64,000 bases of DNA from Scleromatobacter sp964418745. Lineage in GTDB: Bacteria; Pseudomonadota; Gammaproteobacteria; Burkholderiales; Burkholderiaceae_C. The stretch lies in NCBI GenBank assembly GCA_964418745.1, contig CAYQMX010000001.1:1-64000 (forward strand), written 5' to 3'. The translations under genes were made by a program, and so were the position numbers. Below are positions 46,607 to 54,698 of this stretch, piece after piece. Each line of letters opens with the position of its first letter. The first letter of the stretch is position 1. Under the pieces are notes generated by a model, which saw only the letters and a list, made by a program, of their open reading frames with translations, made no database searches and was not told where the DNA came from.

Positions 46607-48166
46607 TCAGCGGATGATGTCGTAGCTGTAGTCGGTCTTGCCCGGGATGATCGTGTTGGCGTCGAGCGTCTCGAAGAACTCGTCGAGGAACATGACCAGC
46701 GTGCGCAGGCCGCCGTCGTAGCCCCAGATCGGGTAGCGGTGGTAGTGGTGGCGGTCGAAGATCGGGAAGACCATGCGGATCAGCGGCACGCCGGTGTCGC
46801 GCTCCAGGTACTTGCCGTAGGTGTTGCCGATCAGGAAGTCCACCGGCTCGGTGTGCAGCAGCGAGCGCATGTGCCACAGGTCGCGCTTCGGGTACACCTT
46901 GCAGCCCGCGCCGTAGGGCGACGAGTCGAACAGCGCCTGCACCCGCGTGGCCCAGGCTTCGTTGCCGTTGGTCGACAGCACGTGCGCGGGCTCGGCGCCG
47001 AGTTCCAGCAGGAAGCGGGTCAGGCCCAGCATCATGTCCGGGTCGCCGTACAGCGCGTAGCGCTTGCCGTGCAGGTGGGCCTGGCTGTCGGCCATCGCGT
47101 CGACGAGCTGGCCGCGCTCCTTCTCCAGCTGCGCGGGCACCGGCTTGCCGGTCAGGCGCGACAGCGCCATCACGAAGTCGTCGGTGCCGCTGACGCCGAT
47201 CGGGCTGTTGAGCGTGACCACTTCCTGGCCCTTCTCGCGCAGGTACTTGATCGTCTTCTCGCAGCTGTACTCCTGGAACACGATCGTCGCCTTCGCGTTG
47301 AGCGCGCGGATCGTGGTCTCCTTGGTGGTGCCGCCCTCGTACATGCGGAACTCGCCGTCGGTGGGCGTGTTCCAGTTCTCGGACGGGTCGCACAGCACGT
47401 TGTAGTCGCACTCGAACAGGTCGAGGATGCGCTTGATCTCCTTCATGTTGCCGACGACGAAGCCGTCGAAGCCACCGATGAAGTTGATGCTCTCGTCGGC
47501 CACGCGCTCGAGCGCGGGCACGGTGCCGGCCTTGCCGTCCCAGAAGTGCTGCAGGATGCCCAGCAGCGCGTTGTCGTAGCCGGTCACGTGGCTGCCGACG
47601 AAGGCCGGCGTGTGCGCGAACGGCACGTCGAAGTCGGCCGGCAGGCTGCCCTTCTCCTTCGAGGTCTTGATGAAGGCGTTCAGGTCGTCGCCGATGACCT
47701 CGGCCATGCAGGTGGTCGACACCGCGATCATCTCGGGCTTGTACAGGTTGAGCGTGTTGGCCAGCCCGTCGATCATGTTGTTCAGGCCGCCGAACACCGC
47801 CGCGTCCTCGGTCATCGACGACGACACGCACGACGTCGGCTCCTTGAAGTGGCGCGAGAAGTGCGAGCGGTAGTAGGCCACGCAGCCTTGCGAGCCGTGC
47901 ACGAAGCTCATCGTCTTCTGGAAGCCGTTGGCGACGAACACGGCGCCGAGCGGCTGGCAGGCCTTGGCCGGATTGACGGTCAGCGCCTCGCGGGCGAAGT
48001 TCTTGTCCTTGTATTCCTTGGACTTCGTCCAGTCGCGGATCTCGGCGACCCGCGCGTCGGAATGGTTGAACTCGAACTCGGTCTTCTTGCGTTCGAAGAG
48101 TTCCTGGTATTCCGGCTCGCGGAACAGCATCTCGTGGTCGATGACCTTGTCTGCATTCTGGGGCAT
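46607..48166 (-). CDS. nifK: Nitrogenase MoFe protein beta chain NifK
   Basis: This 519-residue beta subunit of the molybdenum nitrogenase component 1 holds part of the P-cluster. The cluster cysteines are in A-C-Q-P-L-G-A near residue 69, G-S-Q-G-C-V-A-Y near 94 and S-T-T-C-M-A-E-V-I near 152. The Ser near the P-cluster lies in G-F-D-G-F. The length and C-terminus (S-Y-D-I-I-R) are normal. TTGGAG precedes the ATG at 48166. It is the third gene of nifHDK, under the sigma-54/NifA promoter upstream of nifH. Confidence 0.98.
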   Translation of the reverse strand: MPQNADKVIDHEMLFREPEYQELFERKKTEFEFNHSDARVAEIRDWTKSKEYKDKNFAREALTVNPAKACQPLGAVFVANGFQKTMSFVHGSQGCVAYYRSHFSRHFKEPTSCVSSSMTEDAAVFGGLNNMIDGLANTLNLYKPEMIAVSTTCMAEVIGDDLNAFIKTSKEKGSLPADFDVPFAHTPAFVGSHVTGYDNALLGILQHFWDGKAGTVPALERVADESINFIGGFDGFVVGNMKEIKRILDLFECDYNVLCDPSENWNTPTDGEFRMYEGGTTKETTIRALNAKATIVFQEYSCEKTIKYLREKGQEVVTLNSPIGVSGTDDFVMALSRLTGKPVPAQLEKERGQLVDAMADSQAHLHGKRYALYGDPDMMLGLTRFLLELGAEPAHVLSTNGNEAWATRVQALFDSSPYGAGCKVYPKRDLWHMRSLLHTEPVDFLIGNTYGKYLERDTGVPLIRMVFPIFDRHHYHRYPIWGYDGGLRTLVMFLDEFFETLDANTIIPGKTDYSYDIIR

Positions 48167-48267
48167 GGCATAACTCCAATGAGGGGGGGTCGGCACGGGC
48201 GGCGGGCACGCGCCGGACCGCTCCAGTCGAGGCGCCCCGCGGGCGGCCTCGTCGTCGTTCGAAGGGC

Positions 48268-49725
48268 TCAGTTCTTCCAGGGCGCCTTGGTCAGGGCCCA
48301 GACAGGGCTCGAGATGGCCATGTCCATGTCGCGCGCGAAGATCGCGAAACCGTCGTAGCCGTGGTACGGGCCCGAGTAGTCCCAGCTGTGCATCTGGCGG
48401 AACGGCACGCCCATCTTCTGGAAGACGTACTTCTCCTTGATGCCCGAGCCGACGAGGTCGGGCTGGATCTTCTCGACGAACTTCTCGAACTCGAATCCGG
48501 TCACGTCGTCGTAGATCAGCGTGCCGTCCTTGATGTAGTGCGTCGTGCGCTGGTAGTCGTCGTTGTGGCCGAACTCGTAGCCGGTGCCGACCACTTCCAT
48601 GCCGAGGTCCTCGTAGGCGCCGATCACGTGGCGCGGACGCAGGCCGCCGACGAACAGCATCACCTTCTTGCCCTGCAGGCGCGGCTTGTAGCGCGCGATG
48701 GTGGCTTCCATCAGCGACTTGTACTTGTCGATGACCTTCTCGGCGTTGGCCTTGATGGTGTCGTCGAAGTGCGAGGCGATCTCGCGCAGCGACTTCTCGA
48801 TCATGGTGGGGCCGAAGAAGTTGTACTCGACCCAGGGCACCCCGTACTTCTCTTCCATGTGCCGGCTGATGTAGTTCATCGAGCGGTAGCAGTGCAGCAC
48901 GTTGAGCTTGGCCTTGGGTGTGTTCTCGAGCTCGGCGATGGTGCCGTCGCCCGACCATTGCGCGATCACGCGCAGTCCCATTTCCTCGAGCAGGATGCGG
49001 CTGCTCCACGCATCGCCGCCGATGTTGTAGTCGCCGATGATCGCCACGTCGTAGGGCGTGGAGACGAAGTCGGGACGCTTGTTCGGGTCCACCTTGTCGA
49101 ACACGTAGTCGCGGATCGCGTCGTTGGCGATGTGGTGGCCCAGCGACTGGCTGACGCCGCGAAAGCCTTCGCAGCGCACCGGCACGATGGTGTGGCCGGC
49201 GTATTCCTTGGTCTTCTTCTTCGAGACCGCCTCGATGTCGTCGCCGATCAGGCCGATCGGGCATTCGCTCTGGATCGAGATGCCCTTGTTCAGCGGGAAC
49301 AGCACCTGGATCTCGTCGATGATCTTGTCGAGCTTCTTGTCGCCGCCGAAGACGATGTCCTTCTCCTGGAAGTCGGAGGTGAACTGCATCGTCACGAAGG
49401 TGTCGATGCCGGTGGCGCCGATGTAGTAGTTGCGGCGCGCGGCCCAGCTGTACTGCCCGCAGCCGACGGGGCCGTGGGAGATGTGGATCATGTCCTTGAT
49501 GGGGCCCCACACCACACCCTTGGAGCCGGCGTAGGCGCAGCCACGGATGGTCATCACGCCGGGCAACGACTTGATGTTGGACTTGACGCCGCAGTCCGGC
49601 TTGCCTTCCTCGAACTGGCCGAGGTGCTTGGCGCGGCGCTTGGCCATCTTCTCGGGATAGGCCTTCAGGACCTCGTCGATCAAGGCCTTGTTGGCGGCCT
49701 TGCGGTCTTCAACCGTCATGCTCAT
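48268..49725 (-). CDS. nifD: Nitrogenase MoFe protein alpha chain NifD
   Basis: This 485-residue alpha subunit binds FeMo-cofactor. It shows the P-cluster cysteines in I-R-G-C-A-Y-A-G, G-P-V-G-C-G-Q-Y and S-E-C-P-I-G. The FeMoco Cys is in V-L-H-C-Y-R-S-M-N near residue 270. The FeMoco His is in M-H-S-W-D-Y-S-G-P-Y-H-G-Y near 440. The Mo-type signature argues against a vanadium or iron-only enzyme. CGGAG precedes the ATG. Confidence 0.98.
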   Translation of the reverse strand: MSMTVEDRKAANKALIDEVLKAYPEKMAKRRAKHLGQFEEGKPDCGVKSNIKSLPGVMTIRGCAYAGSKGVVWGPIKDMIHISHGPVGCGQYSWAARRNYYIGATGIDTFVTMQFTSDFQEKDIVFGGDKKLDKIIDEIQVLFPLNKGISIQSECPIGLIGDDIEAVSKKKTKEYAGHTIVPVRCEGFRGVSQSLGHHIANDAIRDYVFDKVDPNKRPDFVSTPYDVAIIGDYNIGGDAWSSRILLEEMGLRVIAQWSGDGTIAELENTPKAKLNVLHCYRSMNYISRHMEEKYGVPWVEYNFFGPTMIEKSLREIASHFDDTIKANAEKVIDKYKSLMEATIARYKPRLQGKKVMLFVGGLRPRHVIGAYEDLGMEVVGTGYEFGHNDDYQRTTHYIKDGTLIYDDVTGFEFEKFVEKIQPDLVGSGIKEKYVFQKMGVPFRQMHSWDYSGPYHGYDGFAIFARDMDMAISSPVWALTKAPWKN

Positions 49726-49763
49726 GATGTGTGCTCCGTGGGTGCTTCGCGGGTTCGGGGGGA

Positions 49764-49790
49764 GCCGGCGACGACGCGGTCGCTGCCGGC
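49764..49790 (-). other. nifH-nifD intergenic hairpin
   Basis: A 12-base arm (49764-49775) pairs with 49779-49790 around GCG, with a small internal mismatch. A stem after nifH is common and is thought to stabilise nifH mRNA and set a higher NifH level. Confidence 0.5.
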
Positions 49791-49801
49791 CCCGGGTTGC
49801 C

Positions 49802-50683
49802 TTACGCGACGAGTTCGGCCGCGGTCTTGCCGACCTGGCTTTCGTCGATCGCCTTCATGATCCCGTGCTCCATCAGCAGGTCTTCCAGCTGGTCCATCGT
49901 GATGGGGGTGGGGATGGTGCCGTTGCCGGCGTTGCCGTGGATCTTCTCGGCCAGCGTGCGGTATTCCTGGGCCTGCTTGGAGTCGGGCGCGTACTCCAGC
50001 ACGGTCATGCGGCGCAGCTCGGCGTGCTGCACGATGTTGTCGCGCGGCACGAAGTGAATCAGGCGCGAGCCGAGCATCTTGGCCAGCGAGTCGGCCAGTT
50101 CCAGTTCCTTGTCGGTCTGGCGCTCGTTGCACACCAGGCCGCCCAGGCGCACGCCACCGGAGTTGGCGTACTTCAGGATGCCCTTGGAGATGTTGTTGGC
50201 CGCGTACATGGCCATCATCTCGCCCGACATCACGATGTAGATCTCCTGCGCCTTGTTCTCGCGGATGGGCATCGCGAAGCCGCCGCAGACGACGTCGCCG
50301 AGCACGTCATAGGAGACGTAGTCCACGCCGTCGTACGCGCCGTTCTCCTCGAGGAAGTTGATCGAGGTGATGACGCCGCGGCCGGCGCAGCCGACACCCG
50401 GCTCCGGGCCGCCGGATTCGACGCAGCGGATGTTCTTGTAGCCCACCTTCATGACGTCCTCGAGCTCGAGGTCCTCCACCGAGCCGGCTTCCGCGGCCAG
50501 CGAGAGGATGGTGTCCTGCGCCTTGGCGTGCAGGATCAGGCGGGTCGAGTCGGCCTTGGGGTCGCAGCCGACGATCAGGATCTTCTGGCCGAGATCCGAG
50601 AGCGCGGCCAGCGTGTTCTGCGACGTGGTCGATTTGCCGATGCCGCCTTTTCCGTAGAAGGCGATCTGCCGAAGTTTTGCCAT
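49802..50683 (-). CDS. nifH: Nitrogenase iron protein NifH
   Basis: This 293-residue dinitrogenase reductase donates electrons to NifDK with ATP hydrolysis. It has the P-loop G-K-G-G-I-G-K-S-T near residue 10, the 4Fe-4S cysteines in G-V-G-C-A-G-R-G and V-V-C-G-G-F-A, and the Arg in C-A-G-R that DraT ADP-ribosylates in regulated species. The TGGAG site precedes the ATG. It leads the nifHDK operon from a clear sigma-54 promoter. Confidence 0.98.
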   Translation of the reverse strand: MAKLRQIAFYGKGGIGKSTTSQNTLAALSDLGQKILIVGCDPKADSTRLILHAKAQDTILSLAAEAGSVEDLELEDVMKVGYKNIRCVESGGPEPGVGCAGRGVITSINFLEENGAYDGVDYVSYDVLGDVVCGGFAMPIRENKAQEIYIVMSGEMMAMYAANNISKGILKYANSGGVRLGGLVCNERQTDKELELADSLAKMLGSRLIHFVPRDNIVQHAELRRMTVLEYAPDSKQAQEYRTLAEKIHGNAGNGTIPTPITMDQLEDLLMEHGIMKAIDESQVGKTAAELVA

Positions 50684-50824
50684 TTCAGTACTCCAGATGA
50701 ATGAGATTGGTTTGACGAGACATGAAGCGTTCGTCGCGATCTCATGAAAGCCTTCGGTGCCTGTATGGGTCTTCTTATGAAGGTCCCTCGGGGCATGACA
50801 TGGGGTCCGCGCAGTCCCTCCTTC

Positions 50825-50839
50825 GCAATGCCCGTGCCA
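50825..50839 (-). promoter_or_regulatory. Sigma-54 (-24/-12) promoter of nifHDK
   Basis: On the minus strand the sequence is TGGCACGGGCATTGC, a perfect match to TGGCAC-N5-TTGC. It is about 142 bp upstream of nifH and 80 bp from the NifA site. Confidence 0.93.
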
Positions 50840-50919
50840 TGTCCGCCAACTTCTTCCAAGTGCTTGTTTTCACGAGGGAAACAGGCGATTCAGGGGTCTG
50901 TTCCGGGGCTCGTGAACTT

Positions 50920-50935
50920 TGTCCGGAACCCGACA
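50920..50935. promoter_or_regulatory. NifA upstream activator sequence (TGT-N10-ACA)
   Basis: TGTCCGGAACCCGACA matches TGT-N10-ACA exactly. It is the only such site I find between nifH and the globin gene. It lies 80 bp from the nifH promoter and about 98 bp from the rightward promoter, so one NifA site could serve both. Confidence 0.9.
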
Positions 50936-51033
50936 AAACGGGGTTGGCGCGTCGGTGCGACGGCTCCCGACAACGACACGAAGGCGCGTCGCCACCGGGC
51001 ACGGCCCCGCGTCGGCGGTGCTCGGTCGACGGC

Positions 51034-51049
51034 TGGTACGGGCATTGCA
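51034..51049 (+). promoter_or_regulatory. Sigma-54 (-24/-12) promoter of the globin-nifO operon
   Basis: TGGTACGGGCATTGCA matches the consensus with one change in the -24 box. Its spacer and -12 box are identical to those of the nifH promoter. The -12 GC is only about 13 bp before the globin ATG, so the predicted transcript is nearly leaderless. Confidence 0.85.
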
Positions 51050-51061
51050 ACGCAGTCCACC

Positions 51062-51490
51062 ATGACCTCCGTCGCCGCCGTACCGGCCGCCCCCTCGCAC
51101 TACCTCCGCCTCGGCGGACAGCCGGCGGTCGCCCGACTGGTCGAGGCGTTCTACGACGCCATGGACACGCTGCCGCAGGCCGCCGCCATCCGGGCGATGC
51201 ACGAGCCCGACCTGGCACACACCCGCGACATCCTGGCGAAGTACCTCAGCGAATGGCTGGGCGGGCCGCGCCTGTTCACGCCGGAGCGCGGCGCCCCGAT
51301 GCTGCGGCGGCGCCATCAGCGCTTTCCCATCGACGCCGCCGCGCGCGACGCCTGGATGCAATGCATGCGACACGCGTTGGCGCAGGCCTGCGCCGACGAG
51401 GCGCTGCGGGCCGACCTCGACGCGGCGCTCTGGAAGATCGCCGACTTCATGCGCAACACGGCTTCCGATTCCCCCTCTCCCCACTCCTGA
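51062..51490 (+). CDS. Truncated hemoglobin (group II) in the nif regulon
   Basis: This 142-residue 2-on-2 globin starts with H-Y-L-R-L-G-G-Q-P-A-V-A-R-L-V-E-A-F-Y, then M-H-E-P-D-L, the E-F region K-Y-L-S-E-W-L-G-G-P with a following Arg-rich H-Q-R-F-P-I (proximal His), and W-M-Q-C-M at the end (Trp G8 of group II). Such globins bind O2 or NO; here a role in oxygen control near nitrogenase is inferred. It heads a rightward operon from its own sigma-54 promoter. No Shine-Dalgarno site is visible. Confidence 0.87.
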   Translation: MTSVAAVPAAPSHYLRLGGQPAVARLVEAFYDAMDTLPQAAAIRAMHEPDLAHTRDILAKYLSEWLGGPRLFTPERGAPMLRRRHQRFPIDAAARDAWMQCMRHALAQACADEALRADLDAALWKIADFMRNTASDSPSPHS

Positions 51491-51500
51491 AGAGACCACC

Positions 51501-52091
51501 ATGACCACCATCGACCAAACCGCACTCGGCCGCCTCGACAGCGAGGGACGCCTGCTCAATGCCGTGCTGAAAGGTCCGACGCACAAGGCCGGTCGCATCG
51601 GATTCCGGGGCGACATCGCGCTGAAGTTCCAGGCCAAGCTGGCCGACGAGGCGCGCCCACCCGAGACCAGCTTCGAGCAGGTGATCGCCGCCGCCGAGGA
51701 GGGCCAGCCGCAGATCGCCTTCTTCTCCGGCTTCCTGCTGAGCTTCGAGTCCATCGCGCTGCTGGCCGAGGTGATGGGCGACCTGCTGTCGCCCACGGGC
51801 AAGTACTTCCTGTTCGTCGACAACCTCGACATCGCCAGCCGCTACGAGATCGAATACGGCGGCGCCACGTTCCACGTGCTGCCGATCGACGAAGCCACGG
51901 TCTACAACGAGATGCTGCAACTGCTCTACCTCGAGAAGAACGACCTGAAGAAGCTCGACACCGCCGGCAAGGTGGACGCCGTCGCCAACAAGGCCGCGAC
52001 ATTCAAGGGCAGCTTCCCGAAGATCTCGTTCGAGGAAGGGGTCAAGCGCATGGGCCCGGTGCGCAACCCCTACGAGAACCGGCCGGTCTGA
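51501..52091 (+). CDS. Conserved hypothetical protein in the nif-linked globin operon
   Basis: This 196-residue soluble protein is not one I recognise. The visible pattern is L-K-F-Q-A-K-L-A-D-E near residue 40, I-A-F-F-S-G-F-L-L-S-F near 73, then L-F-V-D-N-L-D-I-A-S-R and a hydrophilic C-terminus. It has no cysteine, no Walker motif and no signal peptide. A GAAGAGACC site precedes it. It lies between the globin and nifO, so it should be induced with nitrogenase. Confidence 0.75.
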   Translation: MTTIDQTALGRLDSEGRLLNAVLKGPTHKAGRIGFRGDIALKFQAKLADEARPPETSFEQVIAAAEEGQPQIAFFSGFLLSFESIALLAEVMGDLLSPTGKYFLFVDNLDIASRYEIEYGGATFHVLPIDEATVYNEMLQLLYLEKNDLKKLDTAGKVDAVANKAATFKGSFPKISFEEGVKRMGPVRNPYENRPV

Positions 52092-52112
52092 GCGACGGCG
52101 CGGGCGGCGGCG

Positions 52113-52547
52113 ATGACCCATCTGGTCTTCTTCGAGAAGCCGGGCTGCGGCGGCAACGCGAGGCAGCGCGCGCTGCTGGAGTCCGCCGGCCACACGCTGG
52201 ACCGACGCAACCTGCTCACGGCCCATTGGACGCGCGAGCGCCTGCTCGACTTCCTGGCGCCGCTGCCGGTGGCGGACTGGTTCAACCGGGCGGCCCCGCG
52301 CGTGCGCGCCGGCGAGGTGCTGCCCGAGCACCTCGACCGCGAGTCCGCGCTGGCGCTGCTGCTGGCGGAGCCGCTGCTGATCCGTCGGCCGCTGATGCAG
52401 CGCACGGACACCGGGGCGCGCCTGGCCGGCTTCGACACCGCCGCGGTCGCCCGCTTCGTCGACCTGCCGTCGCCGCCCGGCCCGGCGTCCCTCGAAGGCT
52501 GCGCGGCGCCGACGGCGCCGCGGCGGCCCTGTCCCACCCCCGACTGA
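52113..52547 (+). CDS. nifO: Nitrogenase-associated ArsC-like protein (NifO)
   Basis: This 144-residue thioredoxin-fold protein of the ArsC/Spx family begins V-F-F-E-K-P-G-C-G-G-N-A-R-Q. The single active-site-type Cys is at 12, and P-L-L-I-R-R-P-L-M follows near residue 90. The E-K-P-G-C-x-x-N start is the nitrogenase-associated (NifO) subfamily rather than true arsenate reductase. NifO is linked to nitrate effects on nitrogen fixation in Azotobacter. The C-terminal tail is Pro/Ala-rich. Confidence 0.85.
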   Translation: MTHLVFFEKPGCGGNARQRALLESAGHTLDRRNLLTAHWTRERLLDFLAPLPVADWFNRAAPRVRAGEVLPEHLDRESALALLLAEPLLIRRPLMQRTDTGARLAGFDTAAVARFVDLPSPPGPASLEGCAAPTAPRRPCPTPD

Positions 52548-52557
52548 GTCCCTGCCC

Positions 52558-52794
52558 ATGCCGCTCTACGATTACCACTGCAAGGCCTGCGACGCCACGT
52601 TCGAACGCCTGGTGCGCGCCGGCACGGCGCCCACCTGTCCGCACTGCGGCGCCGTCGACCTCGAGCGGGCCGTCTCGCGCATCGCGCCGGCCGGCAAGAT
52701 CGAGGCGATCCGCATGTCCAACCGGCGCGCCGCGGACGCCCAGGGCCATTTCAGCAACCTGAGCCCGTCCGAACGCGCCAGGCTGCTCAAGTAG
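52558..52794 (+). CDS. FmdB-family zinc-ribbon protein
   Basis: This 78-residue protein starts M-P-L-Y-D-Y-H-C-K-A-C. A second pair C-P-H-C near residue 29 completes a four-cysteine zinc ribbon of the FmdB/CxxC_CXXC_SSSS family. Members are often proposed regulators. It is in the globin-nifO operon, with an 11-bp gap to nifO. Confidence 0.87.
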   Translation: MPLYDYHCKACDATFERLVRAGTAPTCPHCGAVDLERAVSRIAPAGKIEAIRMSNRRAADAQGHFSNLSPSERARLLK

Positions 52795-52825
52795 GCCGCG
52801 CCAACCCCCTTCAGGAGAATCTTCG

Positions 52826-53263
52826 ATGGAGCTCGTCTACAAGGCCCGGATGCTGTCGCAGGGCGGCCGCGGCGGCGCGATCCGCAGCGAGGACGGCGAC
52901 GTCCGCATCAAGCTGGCCGTCCCCGCCTCGATGGGCGGCAAGGGCGACGGCCCGAATCCGGAACAGCTTTTCGCAGGCGCCTTCGCCGCGTGCTTCGAGC
53001 ATTCGGTGCGCCACATCGCGAAGAAGGGCCACGTGCCCCTGCGCGGCTGCTACGTGGAGGCCGAGCTGTCGATGTTCGTCACCGACGAGGACGCCTACCG
53101 CATGGTGCTGACGCTCACCGCCCACATGGCCGGGCCGCTGGAACAGGCCGACGCCGACAACCTGATCGAGCGCGCCAGGGGCATCTGCCCGTACGTGGAT
53201 GCGACGAAGAACAACGTGACGCTGCACCTGCATTCGGTGCTGGACACGCCGGTCCCGGCCTGA
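52826..53263 (+). CDS. ohr: Ohr/OsmC-family organic hydroperoxide resistance protein
   Basis: This 145-residue thiol peroxidase has the two redox cysteines of the family, in A-A-C-F-E-H near residue 55 and G-I-C-P-Y near 121. P-N-P-E-Q-L-F-A-G-A precedes the first Cys. It reduces organic peroxides using lipoyl thiols. Being last in the nif-linked operon, it may protect nitrogenase from peroxides. AGGAGAAT precedes the ATG. Confidence 0.9.
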   Translation: MELVYKARMLSQGGRGGAIRSEDGDVRIKLAVPASMGGKGDGPNPEQLFAGAFAACFEHSVRHIAKKGHVPLRGCYVEAELSMFVTDEDAYRMVLTLTAHMAGPLEQADADNLIERARGICPYVDATKNNVTLHLHSVLDTPVPA

Positions 53264-53292
53264 GCGGCGCGCCCGCGCCGGGCGTTCAGGCC
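53257..53292. terminator. Hairpin spanning convergent stops
   Basis: GGCCTGA (53257-53263) pairs with TCAGGCC (53286-53292); both arms contain the stop codons of the two converging genes, ohr and the GT41 gene. There is no T-run, so it is a weak bidirectional terminator candidate. Confidence 0.4.
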
Positions 53293-54698
53293 TGCAGCGC
53301 CCGCGGCGGCAGGCCGTCGCGATGGCGCTGCCACATCTGCACGAACAGCGATTCCAGGCCGCGGGCGTAGGCCGCGACGTCGAACAGCGGCGCGTCGAGC
53401 CGGCGCGCGGCCAGGTCCGCGCGCAGCGCGTGCAGGCGCGGCGGGTCGGCGGCCAGCGCCAGCGCCAGCCCGGCATAGTCGCCGAGGTCGTGCGTGACGA
53501 GCTCGCCCAGGTCCACCGCCTGCAGCAGGCTGCCCGCCACGCGCGAGGCGAAGGTGTCGCCCGCGCAGGTCAGCACCGGCACCCCGGCCCACAGGGCGTC
53601 GCTGGCCGTCGTGTGGGCGTTGTACGGCAGCGTGTCCAGCACCAGGTCGGCCAGCTGCAGCCGGTTCAGGTGCGCGGCCTGGGGCAGGTCCGGCGCGAAG
53701 ACCAGCCGGTGCGGCGCGATGCCGCGGCGCATCGCCTCGCGTCGCAGGTTGCCTTCGGCCTGGTCGCTGTGCAGCAGCCACAGCACGCTGCCGGGCGCCG
53801 AGTCGAGCACCGCGCACCAGACGTCGAACACGGCCGGCGTGAACTTCCAGGCCTGGTTGAAGCAGCACAGCACCAGGCCCGTCTCGGGCAGGCCGGCCGA
53901 CGCGCGCGTCGGGCGCGCGCCGACGTCCGCCCGCCGGCCGTGCGGCTGGTAGCTGGCGGGCATGCAGGCCAGCGCCTCGCTGTAGTCGGCGGCGGCGCCG
54001 TCCGGCGTGACGAAGCGGTCGCTGACCAGGTAGTCGCAGAACGTTCCGCCGAGCGTGCCCGGGTAGCCCAGGAAACTGACCTGCAGCGGGGCCGGCCGGT
54101 AGGTCAGCAGCGCCGTGCGCGAGCCCGCCGTGTAGCCCTTGAGGTCGACCAGGATGTCGATGCCGTCGGCGTGGATCGCGCGCGCCGCCTGCAAGTCGTC
54201 CAGCGCGCTGATGTCGGTGAAGCGCGCGAACGCGCGATCCAGCCGCTCGCGCATGCCCAGGCCGTCGTCGGCGCCGTAGCTGTAGGCATGCAGCTCGAAG
54301 CCGAATGCGTCGTGGGCCTCCAGCATCTCGACCATCAGCAGCGCAGTGGCGTGCTGCTGGAAATCCCCCGAGAGATAGCCGATGCGCATCGGCGCCCCCG
54401 GCAGCGCGGTGCGCGCGAGCGACAGCGCCGTCCCGGCCGCGAACTCGGCCGCCAGCAGGGCGCGGTCGGCCGTGCTGGCGTGCAGGCGCTCGGCCATCCA
54501 TTGCGTGGCGCATGCGCGCTGCTGCGCCGCCGTGATGCCCGGCAGCGACAGCAGGTGGAACGGCGACAGCGCCGCCACCGCCGGATCGGCCATGGCTGCC
54601 AGCGCCAGCGCCGGCCAGTCGTCGAAGTCGTCCCACTCGCACCAGGCACGGCTGCGCGCGTAGTGCCTCATCGCGCGGTCGGGTGGCAGGTGCGCCAC
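53286..54698 (-). CDS. GT41 (OGT/SPINDLY-type) glycosyltransferase without TPR repeats
   Basis: This 470-residue protein matches the C-terminal catalytic half of O-GlcNAc transferases. It has I-G-Y-L-S-G-D-F-Q-Q-H (His near residue 116), V-D-L-K-G-Y-T, then R-P-A-P-L-Q-V-S-F-L-G-Y-P-G-T. C-C-F-N-Q-A-W-K-F-T-P and L-D-T-L-P-Y-N-A-H-T-T-A follow, with D-A-L-W-A-G-V-P-V-L-T and the late F-A-S-R-V-A-G-S. All donor-site motifs are intact, but the TPR superhelix that normally selects substrates is missing. The GTG start at 54698 overlaps the upstream stop (TAGTG); an ATG at 54671 is also possible. It is last in the large nif operon, and the acceptor is unknown. Confidence 0.88.
   Translation of the reverse strand: MAHLPPDRAMRHYARSRAWCEWDDFDDWPALALAAMADPAVAALSPFHLLSLPGITAAQQRACATQWMAERLHASTADRALLAAEFAAGTALSLARTALPGAPMRIGYLSGDFQQHATALLMVEMLEAHDAFGFELHAYSYGADDGLGMRERLDRAFARFTDISALDDLQAARAIHADGIDILVDLKGYTAGSRTALLTYRPAPLQVSFLGYPGTLGGTFCDYLVSDRFVTPDGAAADYSEALACMPASYQPHGRRADVGARPTRASAGLPETGLVLCCFNQAWKFTPAVFDVWCAVLDSAPGSVLWLLHSDQAEGNLRREAMRRGIAPHRLVFAPDLPQAAHLNRLQLADLVLDTLPYNAHTTASDALWAGVPVLTCAGDTFASRVAGSLLQAVDLGELVTHDLGDYAGLALALAADPPRLHALRADLAARRLDAPLFDVAAYARGLESLFVQMWQRHRDGLPPRALQA

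Larger units (their letters stand above)
50684..51061. other. Divergent nif regulatory region
   Basis: This 378-bp region has two sigma-54 promoters and one NifA site, listed separately, and a nifH leader of about 130 nt. Short open frames inside (for example from 50744) have no family match. No IHF site could be assigned with confidence. Confidence 0.8.

Noticed and set aside
50865..50883. Second NifA-like site beginning TGTTTTCACG
   Set aside because: The ACA lies 13 bases after TGT, not 10, so it does not fit the NifA spacing.
50944..50958. Another sigma-54-like sequence, TGGCGCGTCGGTGC
   Set aside because: The GG-to-GC spacing is one base short and the -12 box lacks TT.
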